This document shows positions 22,641 through 30,067 of a DNA stretch of 64,000 nt, one piece after another (position 1 is the first letter of the stretch; each line of letters starts with the position of its first letter). The DNA comes from a virus. Where the stretch lies: positions 35,666 to 99,665 of IMG/VR virus record IMGVR_UViG_3300007072_000001. One strand, written 5' to 3'. A program made the position numbers and the translations under genes. The notes beneath the pieces are model-generated. The model was not told the DNA's origin. It did not search any database and saw nothing but the letters and a program-made list of their open reading frames with translations.

Positions 22641-22781
22641 TCATTCCATTATAGTAGTTGTAAAAGTCAGTATACTTGCTGACACCCAATAGATGGCTCT
22701 TACATAATCCTTACAAAAAATATACCCTATACAGGCTACTAAATCCAAAATACTTAAAAGATATGGGAAAAAATTTTTCAT
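22641..22781 (-). CDS. Small two-helix membrane protein, 46 aa
   Basis: Short ORF coupled to the methyltransferase by an ATGA overlap (22781-22778). It has two hydrophobic segments (FFPYLLSILDLVACIGYIFC and AIYWVSASILTFTTTIM) joined by a KDYVR loop, consistent with two membrane helices. It ends 3 nt before the terminator hairpin. Its function is unknown; a small membrane effector or holin-like protein is possible. Confidence 0.65.
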   Translation of the reverse strand: MKNFFPYLLSILDLVACIGYIFCKDYVRAIYWVSASILTFTTTIME

Positions 22782-23980
22782 ACACTCAACAACCTTGCTT
22801 TGGCTATTTCTACGTAACCTTTGTTCATTTCACACCCTATAAACTTTCTTTCTAACAAAACGGATGCCACTCCCGTAGTCCCACTACCCATAAAGGGGTC
22901 TAATATTATATCCCCCTTACGACTAAACATTGTAATAAGATAAGCCATCAGTTTTATTGGTTTTACGGTAGGGTGATTATTACCAACGGGTCTATCTATA
23001 TTTTTAAATTCGCCAGCATTGTTAGTTCTGCAAACCTGTCTATTATTTAATGCTTCACATCCTTTATTCTTTTCGCTCTTGCTTGCCTTGGGGAATATAG
23101 CAAATTGTGTTTCATACCATCTATCTAAATCAAAATATCTGCTATAACTTCCTTCATCTCCTCTTGGTTCATTTCCTTTTGTTGCACCTTGTTGCCTCTT
23201 ATAAACCTTACCATCATTTAAACTATCATCACTCACTAACAAATTAGCAGGGAAACGACCTTGCGGATTACTTTCTACTGATTTATTATCTTCTATTGTG
23301 GCAAAATTATCCCCTTCTTTACACTTACCTTTTTCACTTTGAAAAGGTATTCTGCAATTATCTAACCAACTTATACCTTTACCATTCTTTAATGCTTGGT
23401 CAACATAAGTTTTTTCTTCTAGGGGTTTCATAGCCACTATTATCATTTCAACAGCAGGCTTCGGTTGAAATCCACCATAAGCACCCCCAAATTCACTATT
23501 ACCTTTGGTTATAAAATCAGTTTTGCCTACTGTTCCACTTTCATAAATGGTATTTGATTTGTCACAATTTTCTATACTATTAGGGTTTCTGCCTATTACT
23601 TGCCTTTCAACCCTTCTACGTTTATCTATCATCTTTCCTATATTAATCGCTTTTGGAAACCCTGTAGCAAAACTCCAAACAATAGGGGTGAAATCTACTT
23701 TAAACCCTGCTTCCTCTATTCGTTGGCACATACGCCAATATACATCTGTCCTGGGTGCAGACATAGTACACATAAACGCACCTGGTTTTAACACTCTGAA
23801 GCATTCTTTAAATACTTCTTTATCAGGTAGACTTTTATCCCAGTTATGACCCTGATACCCATAAGGTGGGTCTGTTATAACTGCATCAACACTATTATCT
23901 TCCATCTGTTTTAACTTGTCTAAACAATTACCTAGGTAAATATCGGTATATTTTCTTTTACTTTTTCTATATAGTTTCAT
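22778..23980 (-). CDS. DNA methyltransferase, beta-class type (N6A/N4C)
   Basis: 400 aa. Catalytic motif IV DPPYG lies near residues 37-41 and the SAM-binding motif I DPFMGSGTTG near 360-369, so the order is IV before I, as in beta-class amino-methyltransferases. A long central insert (about 120-300) probably contains the target-recognition region. No restriction endonuclease is adjacent, so it is likely an orphan enzyme for anti-restriction protection. AGGAGG precedes ATG 23980; it overlaps the upstream gene by 14 nt. Confidence 0.93.
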   Translation of the reverse strand: MKLYRKSKRKYTDIYLGNCLDKLKQMEDNSVDAVITDPPYGYQGHNWDKSLPDKEVFKECFRVLKPGAFMCTMSAPRTDVYWRMCQRIEEAGFKVDFTPIVWSFATGFPKAINIGKMIDKRRRVERQVIGRNPNSIENCDKSNTIYESGTVGKTDFITKGNSEFGGAYGGFQPKPAVEMIIVAMKPLEEKTYVDQALKNGKGISWLDNCRIPFQSEKGKCKEGDNFATIEDNKSVESNPQGRFPANLLVSDDSLNDGKVYKRQQGATKGNEPRGDEGSYSRYFDLDRWYETQFAIFPKASKSEKNKGCEALNNRQVCRTNNAGEFKNIDRPVGNNHPTVKPIKLMAYLITMFSRKGDIILDPFMGSGTTGVASVLLERKFIGCEMNKGYVEIAKARLLSV

Positions 23981-24236
23981 TGAAAAAATCCTCCTCTCGG
24001 CATACTATATACCTTTCATTATTCTTAATTATCCTTAAAGTATTCAAACAGAGCTTGTCTAACTTTTTATTTTCGTCTGTCTCCTTTGGAAGATTTAGGA
24101 AGTATATTCCGTTTGGATTCAATTTCTTTTTTGCATCCTTCAGAGTAAGCTGTTTGAGCTCTCCAGATTTTAGTATGCCGCTCCTTAGTAATATTGCTGC
24201 TTCCAGCTTTTGGAACCACAGTTCTTTCAAGTCCAT
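23967..24236 (-). CDS. Hypothetical protein, 89 aa
   Basis: Unrecognised; N-terminal helices then GIYFLNLPKETDENKK and YIVCREEDF. AAGGAGGTGC stands right before ATG 24236. Overlaps both the methyltransferase (14 nt) and the ORF at 24067..24291 in another frame. Confidence 0.65.
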   Translation of the reverse strand: MDLKELWFQKLEAAILLRSGILKSGELKQLTLKDAKKKLNPNGIYFLNLPKETDENKKLDKLCLNTLRIIKNNERYIVCREEDFFNETI

Positions 24237-24291
24237 GCACCTCCTTCATTCCATATATAAGAGGGGGAATCTTTGAATCCATTGCTTTCAT
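24067..24291 (-). CDS. Possible overlapping small protein, 74 aa
   Basis: ATG 24291 has AGGAGG at good distance in the recurrent AGAATTCAGGAGG leader and is the first start after the promoter at 24337..24365. The first 27 residues (MKAMDSKIPPLIYGMKEVHG) precede the overlap; the remainder shares 170 nt with the gene at 23967..24236 in another frame. It may be a short upstream cistron or an ancestral start shifted by a frameshift. Confidence 0.4.
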   Translation of the reverse strand: MKAMDSKIPPLIYGMKEVHGLERTVVPKAGSSNITKERHTKIWRAQTAYSEGCKKEIESKRNILPKSSKGDRRK

Positions 24292-24336
24292 CTTCCTACC
24301 TCCTGAATTCTGATTTCTTTTTTATCTTACAATATA

Positions 24337-24365
24337 ATTATACACTATAAGGCAACGTTTGTAAA
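24337..24365 (-). promoter_or_regulatory. Sigma-70-type promoter
   Basis: Minus strand TTTACA (24365-24360), 17-nt spacer, TATAAT (24342-24337). It drives the methyltransferase operon (24291 to the terminator at 22.6 kb). Confidence 0.88.
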
Positions 24366-24393
24366 CTGATATTTTTAAGTTTCGTATATTTTT

Positions 24394-24408
24394 TTGTAAT
24401 CATTACAA
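24394..24408. promoter_or_regulatory. Palindromic candidate operator
   Basis: TTGTAAT-C-ATTACAA is a perfect 7-bp inverted repeat around one base, 29 nt upstream of the -35 at 24360-24365. It could be a repressor/activator site or a weak 3' hairpin of the metallopeptidase gene. Confidence 0.45.
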
Positions 24409-24431
24409 TCTAATGTTATATGCTGTTTTGT

Positions 24432-24875
24432 TTATTCTAATGCTGGTATTTTCGGTGTTGCTTTTTCGTTGTTCTTATTGACAAATTTATAGTCATCAAC
24501 GAGGTCAATATTATGAGTGGCATCTTTCAGTAAATATGTAAAGTCTTTGATGTTGTGGTCTACAGTGACATATTCGCCATCAGCATCCAAGCGGCAATGA
24601 CAATACTCATGAAGTATAGTCCACTTCTGTTCATCATTATCCAAGCGGTCAAAGTTATCACTAACTATGACCATAAAATATTTTTTCTCTGTCAGTAATG
24701 CATACTCGCCCTTAATTGGTTTAATGTAAGCTATTTTTGTTTTACTTCTTGCATTAGAACGAAGTACTATTATCCTTTCCGGTTCTACATTGATACGACC
24801 TTCAAGTGCGTTTTGTTCGAACATTTGTTTTAACAATGGTTGAAATTCCTCGTCCGCTAGTTGAAATTTGTTCAT
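24432..24875 (-). CDS. Putative phage metallopeptidase (HEYCH)
   Basis: 147 aa with a zinc-protease motif HEYCH at residues 89-93 in the context KWTILHEYCHCRLDADG, followed by a third candidate ligand in VDHNIKDF. This matches the putative phage metallopeptidase domain family found next to DNA-metabolism genes in Firmicutes phages; the substrate is unknown. Start ATG 24875 lies within the upstream gene (74-nt overlap). Confidence 0.82.
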   Translation of the reverse strand: MNKFQLADEEFQPLLKQMFEQNALEGRINVEPERIIVLRSNARSKTKIAYIKPIKGEYALLTEKKYFMVIVSDNFDRLDNDEQKWTILHEYCHCRLDADGEYVTVDHNIKDFTYLLKDATHNIDLVDDYKFVNKNNEKATPKIPALE

Positions 24876-25089
24876 ATCTATCCTCCAGTTTTGGTAAATA
24901 TCTCTTCAAACGTCTTTCGTCAAAATAAAACTTTTTATACAATTTTTGATTGCGATAAATGTGTACCCTTGTATCAAACCAAATTCTTATAATACAATTC
25001 TTTCCTAAAAAACTTACATATCGCTCGTGGACCCTATCTGGTCGGATACAATTACTTCGTAAAAACCTTTCCAGATATTCCACAAACAT
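24802..25089 (-). CDS. Hypothetical basic protein, 95 aa
   Basis: Arg/Lys-rich, with an alternating strand pattern (CIIRIWFDTRVHIYRNQ) and a Ser/Thr tail. It overlaps the kinase gene by 38 nt and the metallopeptidase by 74 nt, so its exact ends are uncertain, but no other frame covers the gap between them. Confidence 0.6.
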   Translation of the reverse strand: MFVEYLERFLRSNCIRPDRVHERYVSFLGKNCIIRIWFDTRVHIYRNQKLYKKFYFDERRLKRYLPKLEDRYEQISTSGRGISTIVKTNVRTKRT

Positions 25090-25594
25090 CTTCGATTTTC
25101 TCCTTCACTTCTTTTACAAGAATATCAAACTTATCATTGTAGACGAGCAACTTATGTTGAATCATTGATTGATTATGCAAACGAAGAAATATAGAACGCT
25201 CCTTTGCCAAATCTTGTTTTTCATCTTTGCCATCACGCTTTTTTATTCTTGATTGGGCAACAGCTTCGTGTACATCTATTGTTATGAGAATAACATTAGA
25301 TACATCATTGCCGAAGATTTTCTTTTCAAAGTCCGCTATATCAGTTTTAGTATTTCTTAATGTAAGGTCATAGACAGCTTCAGAAAGATGAAATCTATCA
25401 ACAATAATGTTGTCATTCTTGTGTTGTTGGTAATAATCAACAAAGAATTTTTTACGAGAAGTTTGACTCTTTGCGTCGACCTTTGCCCATTGTTCTCTAA
25501 TGTCAGCTCGCTTGTAGTTTGGGTAAAAACTAGTCAGTGCATCGATAAGTCCACTCTTCCCAGAGCCGTCTATGCCTTCGATAATAATGAACAT
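25052..25594 (-). CDS. Thymidylate kinase-like dNMP/deoxynucleoside kinase
   Basis: 180 aa P-loop kinase: Walker A GIDGSGKSG near residues 7-15, DRFHLSEAVYD near 66-76 (the DR-x motif of TMPK/dNK), and a LID-like RIKKRDGKDEK near 117-127. It would phosphorylate a (deoxy)nucleoside monophosphate. Given the nearby deaminase, UDG-like and U32/glycosyltransferase genes, a modified pyrimidine nucleotide is a conceivable substrate (inference). Confidence 0.85.
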   Translation of the reverse strand: MFIIIEGIDGSGKSGLIDALTSFYPNYKRADIREQWAKVDAKSQTSRKKFFVDYYQQHKNDNIIVDRFHLSEAVYDLTLRNTKTDIADFEKKIFGNDVSNVILITIDVHEAVAQSRIKKRDGKDEKQDLAKERSIFLRLHNQSMIQHKLLVYNDKFDILVKEVKEKIEDVCGISGKVFTK

Positions 25595-25597
25595 GAA

Positions 25598-26824
25598 TTA
25601 CCCTTTGTAGCCTATGACCTTGAAGAGGTCCTGAACTGGGTATTTCACATAGTCATCGAACTTCTTCATAGGCTCGATGTCCTTGATTTTCTTATCAGCG
25701 AGTACCATGCAGTCATAAGCATAAAGCCTGCACTTGATGTCATCTATCTTGAAGACGACATAGTTCTTATTGACTTTGGTACCACCAACTTTTTCAAGAT
25801 GAGCTTTGACAGCTTTGTAGAGAGCTTCGGTTTCCTTGCGGTCGATTTTACCTTTGCGGGTTCCTTTGCCTTCAGCTTTCTCTTTCTTTTCTTCCTTCTT
25901 TTCTTCTTTATCTTTCTTCTCTTCTTTCGGTTCCTTTTTCTCTTCCTTTTCTTCCTTGGCTTCGGCTTTCTTTTCTTCTTTCTTTTCCTCTTTAACTTTG
26001 TCAGCCACACTTTCTGCACCACTAAAATCGTATTCCTTCTGATTCTCCGCTTCAATAAGCCTCATATCAAGTGGAACAGTGACCAAACTAAATTTTGGAT
26101 GAGTTATTCCAAAAATTTCAAGTTTGTCACCTTTTTTTTCAATTTTTGTGATTTTTACTACTGTACCCCTTCCAACTGTTTTATAAACCTTCCCCAATTC
26201 AACATCTTTACCAACAACACCTTTCTCTTCTGACATATCAAAAACCTCCTTTATGGATATAATTTTATTCCTATAGTTATTAAAAATCGTTTCGTTGCCG
26301 TATTTTCTGTTTATGTCATCCACAAAACCATTTCTGCTCAAAAATGAAGGATGCCAAATAAAAAAATACTTGTACTTATCATTGGCATCGAATTGGTCCT
26401 TAAAGTAAGCTACAAAAGCTTTGGCTTGTTCTCCCATACATATTATATACTTCAAATTCCTCATTCTTTTAATTTCATTCAACAAAAACTTGTTTACACA
26501 TATTTCTGTAACTTTTAAATTTGGCACTTCATTTGTAGCACATTTAACAACATTTGTTAAATAAAAATCTTTTTCAGTCAATCCAAGTAGCTCTATCATC
26601 CAATGAAAAACAACTTCACTTTTAACCTTATCTTCTTTCTTTTTGTAAAATCCAAAAGGTACTATGTCTTCATTAGGTGTCTCTGGTTTTTGTTGTCCTG
26701 GTGTCTGTGCAATGAACAATATTTCCGAATCTATATTCCCTATATTACCACCGCGTTTATCTGACAAACAATTTTTATCACACTCAAATATTTTTTGATT
26801 CCAATCATTGACCATCTTTTGCAT
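25598..26824 (-). CDS. Uracil-DNA glycosylase-like domain fused to a second protein with internal start
   Basis: 408 aa. Residues 1-196 have the UDG-superfamily layout: FIAQTPG near 37-43 (motif A), YLTNVVKCATN near 88-98, and WHPSF near 157-161 (motif B His). Residue 197 is a Met preceded by AAAGGAGG 8 nt upstream (start 26236), so the C-terminal 212 residues are probably also made alone. They comprise a KOW/SH3-like segment, a Lys/Glu-rich single-helix linker (about 275-325) and an alpha/beta domain. The UDG part is full length, so the fusion arose by loss of its stop codon. Overlaps the deaminase gene by 20 nt. Confidence 0.8.
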   Translation of the reverse strand: MQKMVNDWNQKIFECDKNCLSDKRGGNIGNIDSEILFIAQTPGQQKPETPNEDIVPFGFYKKKEDKVKSEVVFHWMIELLGLTEKDFYLTNVVKCATNEVPNLKVTEICVNKFLLNEIKRMRNLKYIICMGEQAKAFVAYFKDQFDANDKYKYFFIWHPSFLSRNGFVDDINRKYGNETIFNNYRNKIISIKEVFDMSEEKGVVGKDVELGKVYKTVGRGTVVKITKIEKKGDKLEIFGITHPKFSLVTVPLDMRLIEAENQKEYDFSGAESVADKVKEEKKEEKKAEAKEEKEEKKEPKEEKKDKEEKKEEKKEKAEGKGTRKGKIDRKETEALYKAVKAHLEKVGGTKVNKNYVVFKIDDIKCRLYAYDCMVLADKKIKDIEPMKKFDDYVKYPVQDLFKVIGYKG

Positions 26825-27272
26825 TTTTAACCATCTTCCTCATACTAATTCCAGCTTCTTTCAATAACATCATTCCAAGTTCATCAGTATATTCCTCTTC
26901 ATACACTACTTCTTTGATGCCAGCATTAATTATTATTTTAGCACAAAAAGAACAAGGACTGTATATAGTATATATTGTAGCTCCTTCTGTTGGTATTCCA
27001 TGAAAAGCTGCCTGAGCAATTGCGTTTGCTTCAGCATGAGCTGCCATACAATATTCAAGCTTAGTCCCACTTTGAACATCCTCTCTCATGCAAACTCCCT
27101 TATCCAAACAACTTTTCACTCCCCTTGGAGCACCATTGTAGCCAGTAGATACGATATGTTTATTCACAACAAGAACAGCACCAACTTGTCTACGAAGACA
27201 AGAGCTACGTTTGGCCACAGTATAAGCTATGTCCATATACATCCTATCAGATTCAATTCGTCTTCTTGACAT
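26805..27272 (-). CDS. dCMP deaminase
   Basis: 155 aa zinc deaminase: HAEANA near residues 79-84 (His ligand and catalytic Glu) and PCSFC near 106-110 (two Cys ligands), with the upstream VGAVLVVNKHIVSTGYNGAPRG typical of dCMP deaminases. Converts dCMP to dUMP, the precursor of dTMP or of modified pyrimidines. Overlaps the glycosyltransferase and UDG-like genes by 20 nt on each side. Confidence 0.94.
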   Translation of the reverse strand: MSRRRIESDRMYMDIAYTVAKRSSCLRRQVGAVLVVNKHIVSTGYNGAPRGVKSCLDKGVCMREDVQSGTKLEYCMAAHAEANAIAQAAFHGIPTEGATIYTIYSPCSFCAKIIINAGIKEVVYEEEYTDELGMMLLKEAGISMRKMVKNAKDGQ

Positions 27273-28482
27273 TTAGCAACTCCATTATTGTGTCGTTTAA
27301 TATCTTAGCCCCTTCTTCCATTGTCTCCACATTATAAACTAAACTTCCATCTTCTTTAACAATTGCTTTAATCTTTTTTATAAGGTCTTTTACTGTATTT
27401 GTATAAGATGACATATTAACTATGTATTTGTAGTTCTTTTTCACAAAACCATTAACTCTAAACGTGTCTGATAATATAAGCTTAAGATTACACCATGCCA
27501 TTTCTCTACAGGCTATTCCGCCGTGTGGCTCTTCGTTTTTGTCAAACAATTGAACTCCAACATTTGATGTGCAAAGAAGCTCAATGTATTTTTCTCTTAC
27601 ATCTGGATATTTGAATAAATATATTGACTGACCGTGTTCAAGCACCAACTCTGTGAAATCTGTGTGGTCATTTTCTTTGATAATGCTAATATTTTGTTTC
27701 TGAAGTCTTTCAATCAAAATCTGCTTCCCTTTTTCTTTTGTTGGATTTGTGAAGATAAATTGAAACTCTCTTGTATCAAACTGTCCCGTGGTAATAGCAC
27801 CCAACATATCATGCCAGTGGTTATAATTTGTAGTTCCTATTCGTCCTGGAAATACTATTTTCCAAGGCACATTAAACCTCTCTACTGTAAACCTCTTCTT
27901 CCATTCATTTATTTCTTTTGCATATGCTCCTTGCTTTATAACTCGAATCTTTTTCTTAAGAATGTTTATGATTTTACTATTGAATTCATTCGCAGCATAT
28001 CGAATAAACAAATCCTTGTTGGCCTGAGTGATTTCAAATGCAACATCTGATGATATTACTCCATCCACCTGACGAATGCGATAATTGATATTCTCAGGTA
28101 AACCATGTCCTTGAAAATCATTCTTCTGTATGATTGGAGTATTTGGTGCAAGAATTCTTATATTTCTGGTTAACGTAGGATTATTATTTATAATAATATC
28201 TGGTTTATGTTCTTTGATTATTGCTTCAACCTTTTGAGCATTAAAATCATATCTCCCAATTTTTGAGTCCAAATACATATCAATTGGAATCATCGTAACA
28301 TTTGATGGCATTTCCTTATTGAATTCGCTTTTGCTCGGAATAAGGAATACCCATTCAAAAGTATTGTGCATTTCATTGATGCACTTAATGAATGTTAACA
28401 TGATATTAAATGTAGCTTCAGTATTCAGTACTGCCTTACCATTTGCAACAGAGCTGATTTGTGGATAATATAATATCTTCAT
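27253..28482 (-). CDS. GT-B-fold glycosyltransferase-like protein
   Basis: 409 aa. Two Rossmann-like halves: N-terminal MKILYYPQISSVANGKAVLN and C-terminal starting near residue 215 with WKIVFPGRIGTTNYNHWHD, then a donor-site-like VGVQLFDKNEEPHGGIACRE near 320-340. This resembles GT-B retaining enzymes (GT4-like). Substrate unknown. It overlaps the U32-family gene by ATGA and is embedded in DNA-metabolism genes, so modification of phage DNA bases is a reasonable guess; sugar transfer to a cell-surface or virion component is the alternative. Confidence 0.65.
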   Translation of the reverse strand: MKILYYPQISSVANGKAVLNTEATFNIMLTFIKCINEMHNTFEWVFLIPSKSEFNKEMPSNVTMIPIDMYLDSKIGRYDFNAQKVEAIIKEHKPDIIINNNPTLTRNIRILAPNTPIIQKNDFQGHGLPENINYRIRQVDGVISSDVAFEITQANKDLFIRYAANEFNSKIINILKKKIRVIKQGAYAKEINEWKKRFTVERFNVPWKIVFPGRIGTTNYNHWHDMLGAITTGQFDTREFQFIFTNPTKEKGKQILIERLQKQNISIIKENDHTDFTELVLEHGQSIYLFKYPDVREKYIELLCTSNVGVQLFDKNEEPHGGIACREMAWCNLKLILSDTFRVNGFVKKNYKYIVNMSSYTNTVKDLIKKIKAIVKEDGSLVYNVETMEEGAKILNDTIMELLNVKKTN

Positions 28483-29579
28483 TTGCTTACCATCCTTGTA
28501 ATTTTGTCCGCAAAATATCTCATTTTGCCTTCGTAATAAGACATCGCATTATGGTTGTTATCAACATCAAGTTCTTGCTGTTCACCATACACAAACTGTT
28601 CATATTCTGTAAGATGTTCTGGTCCTATTTTCTTCAATAAATCTGGAGTAAATTTATTTTCCCTTGTATTACCTATATTTTCAAGATGATACCAAAGCTC
28701 TCCAAAAGTGTAGTTTGGTATCATTCCAAGATAAATTTTCAAGACCTTAAGCACAAAATCCGTGGACGATGTTCGACCGGTTATTTTGAAATGATTGATT
28801 CCTATATCTTCATAATATCCAAGCCATTCTGGAAGGATAAATCTTGTTTTGAGCCATTCAGCAAAATCCGTTGCTCTTGCATGTATACAGTCTCTCATTG
28901 GATAATTTGAGAACAATTTACTTTCTTCAACTGTCTTTACATTTTGATGGTTCATATAACATGACATTCTGTTAGGACAATGGAATAAACAAAATTCATT
29001 TACCATTACTTCAACATCAATATATTGACCAAATGTCTTGCTGAAATCTCTTAAGAAATTCATATCCCTATTCTTCTGAAGGTTCATGCATACCTTTTTA
29101 ATTTTTGGATAACGCCTTAGAAGAAGTTCCATTTGGTATATTGAGCTGATGTGATAGATTGTTGAAAGCTCTATGTCTATATCAAGGTCAGATTGCTGAA
29201 GGACTTCTAATAAAAGTGTTGATGTGACTGTAATTCGTTTTATTTCATACTTTCGCAGGAACTCAACAAATCCAGCAGCATCAAACTTTGTCTTATCTAC
29301 GTTTGGGCCATTCATTGTGAGATTGAACATTATGCCGTTGTCTTCAAGTTTCTTTTTGATTCTCATCGTCTCTTCAATTGACTTATCAGGAAGGCGGTAC
29401 AAAGGTCTTGCTGTATATTGAGGAAATGTTGATGTTGTACTACCATACATCTCTTTTATTTTGAAATTTTTCTGCCCAGCGAGAGTATTTATTTGTTCAA
29501 CAGCCCCACTATTATTGAGCTCTATTATCTCATCAACAAGTTTTTCATCAAAGTTATTCCCAACCATAAAGTTTCTCAT
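28479..29579 (-). CDS. U32-family Fe-S TIM-barrel protein
   Basis: 366 aa. The C-terminal half carries MVNEFCLFHCPNRMSC (Cys197, 201, 207), a fourth Cys at 231 (YPMRDC), then WLGYYEDIGINHFKITGR, the pattern of the so-called peptidase U32 family. Characterised relatives (RlhA, TrhP, UbiU/UbiV) bind a [4Fe-4S] cluster and hydroxylate pyrimidines in rRNA/tRNA or ubiquinone precursors, often with prephenate and without oxygen. A phage copy coupled (ATGA) to a glycosyltransferase and to the primase zinc-finger gene is unusual. Substrate (DNA, tRNA, rRNA) is not determined by sequence. Confidence 0.75.
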   Translation of the reverse strand: MRNFMVGNNFDEKLVDEIIELNNSGAVEQINTLAGQKNFKIKEMYGSTTSTFPQYTARPLYRLPDKSIEETMRIKKKLEDNGIMFNLTMNGPNVDKTKFDAAGFVEFLRKYEIKRITVTSTLLLEVLQQSDLDIDIELSTIYHISSIYQMELLLRRYPKIKKVCMNLQKNRDMNFLRDFSKTFGQYIDVEVMVNEFCLFHCPNRMSCYMNHQNVKTVEESKLFSNYPMRDCIHARATDFAEWLKTRFILPEWLGYYEDIGINHFKITGRTSSTDFVLKVLKIYLGMIPNYTFGELWYHLENIGNTRENKFTPDLLKKIGPEHLTEYEQFVYGEQQELDVDNNHNAMSYYEGKMRYFADKITRMVSK

Positions 29580-30067
29580 TGAATAATCTCCTTAAGAAGT
29601 GTTTTATACAACTTCAATATTAACACATTATTTTCTGGTTGTAAATCAATTGTTTGCATTACTTTAGCAAATTTTATTCTCATGTTTTTATCGTTCTTCA
29701 CTATGTTGAACAAACGTTTTAATTCTTTATTTAATTTAAGATAAATTTCAAGATTTAATTTCTGCTTTTTCTTCGCAACAAGCATTTTTGCAGCGAATGT
29801 ATTGTACAAAAACATTACTGCATCTTCAAATCCCTTACCTTCAATCGCTCTAACTATTTCTATTGTATCATAGCCTTTGTGACATTTACCAAAACATTTT
29901 GCTATATTTATCTCATCATAAATGTACATCGATGGTGTTCTATCTTCATGATGTGGATTAATGCAACGAATCATGTTGCTTTCTGGTATCTTCACATCAT
30001 AATAAGCAAGAACATCCCTTATTGGAATTGATTTTACATAGTCAATCTGTCGCTGGCTTATTTTCAT
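29576..30067 (-). CDS. Primase zinc-binding (CHC2-type) subunit
   Basis: 163 aa. Residues 5-90 match the DnaG N-terminal zinc domain: IPIRDVLAYYDVKI, then CINPHHEDRTPSM (Cys and His ligands near 34-38), CFGKCHKG (near 57-64) and GKGFEDAVMFLY. The C-terminal 70 residues are a helical extension. It lacks TOPRIM; that half is the gene at 979..1668. In DnaG the zinc domain recognises template initiation sites, so these two products should assemble in trans. Coupled by ATGA to the U32 gene. Confidence 0.9.
   Translation of the reverse strand: MKISQRQIDYVKSIPIRDVLAYYDVKIPESNMIRCINPHHEDRTPSMYIYDEINIAKCFGKCHKGYDTIEIVRAIEGKGFEDAVMFLYNTFAAKMLVAKKKQKLNLEIYLKLNKELKRLFNIVKNDKNMRIKFAKVMQTIDLQPENNVLILKLYKTLLKEIIQ

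Noticed and set aside
25744-26055. Minus-strand 103-aa Lys/Arg-rich ORF
   Set aside because: It is an out-of-frame reading of the Lys/Glu linker of the UDG-like fusion, with no ribosome binding site.
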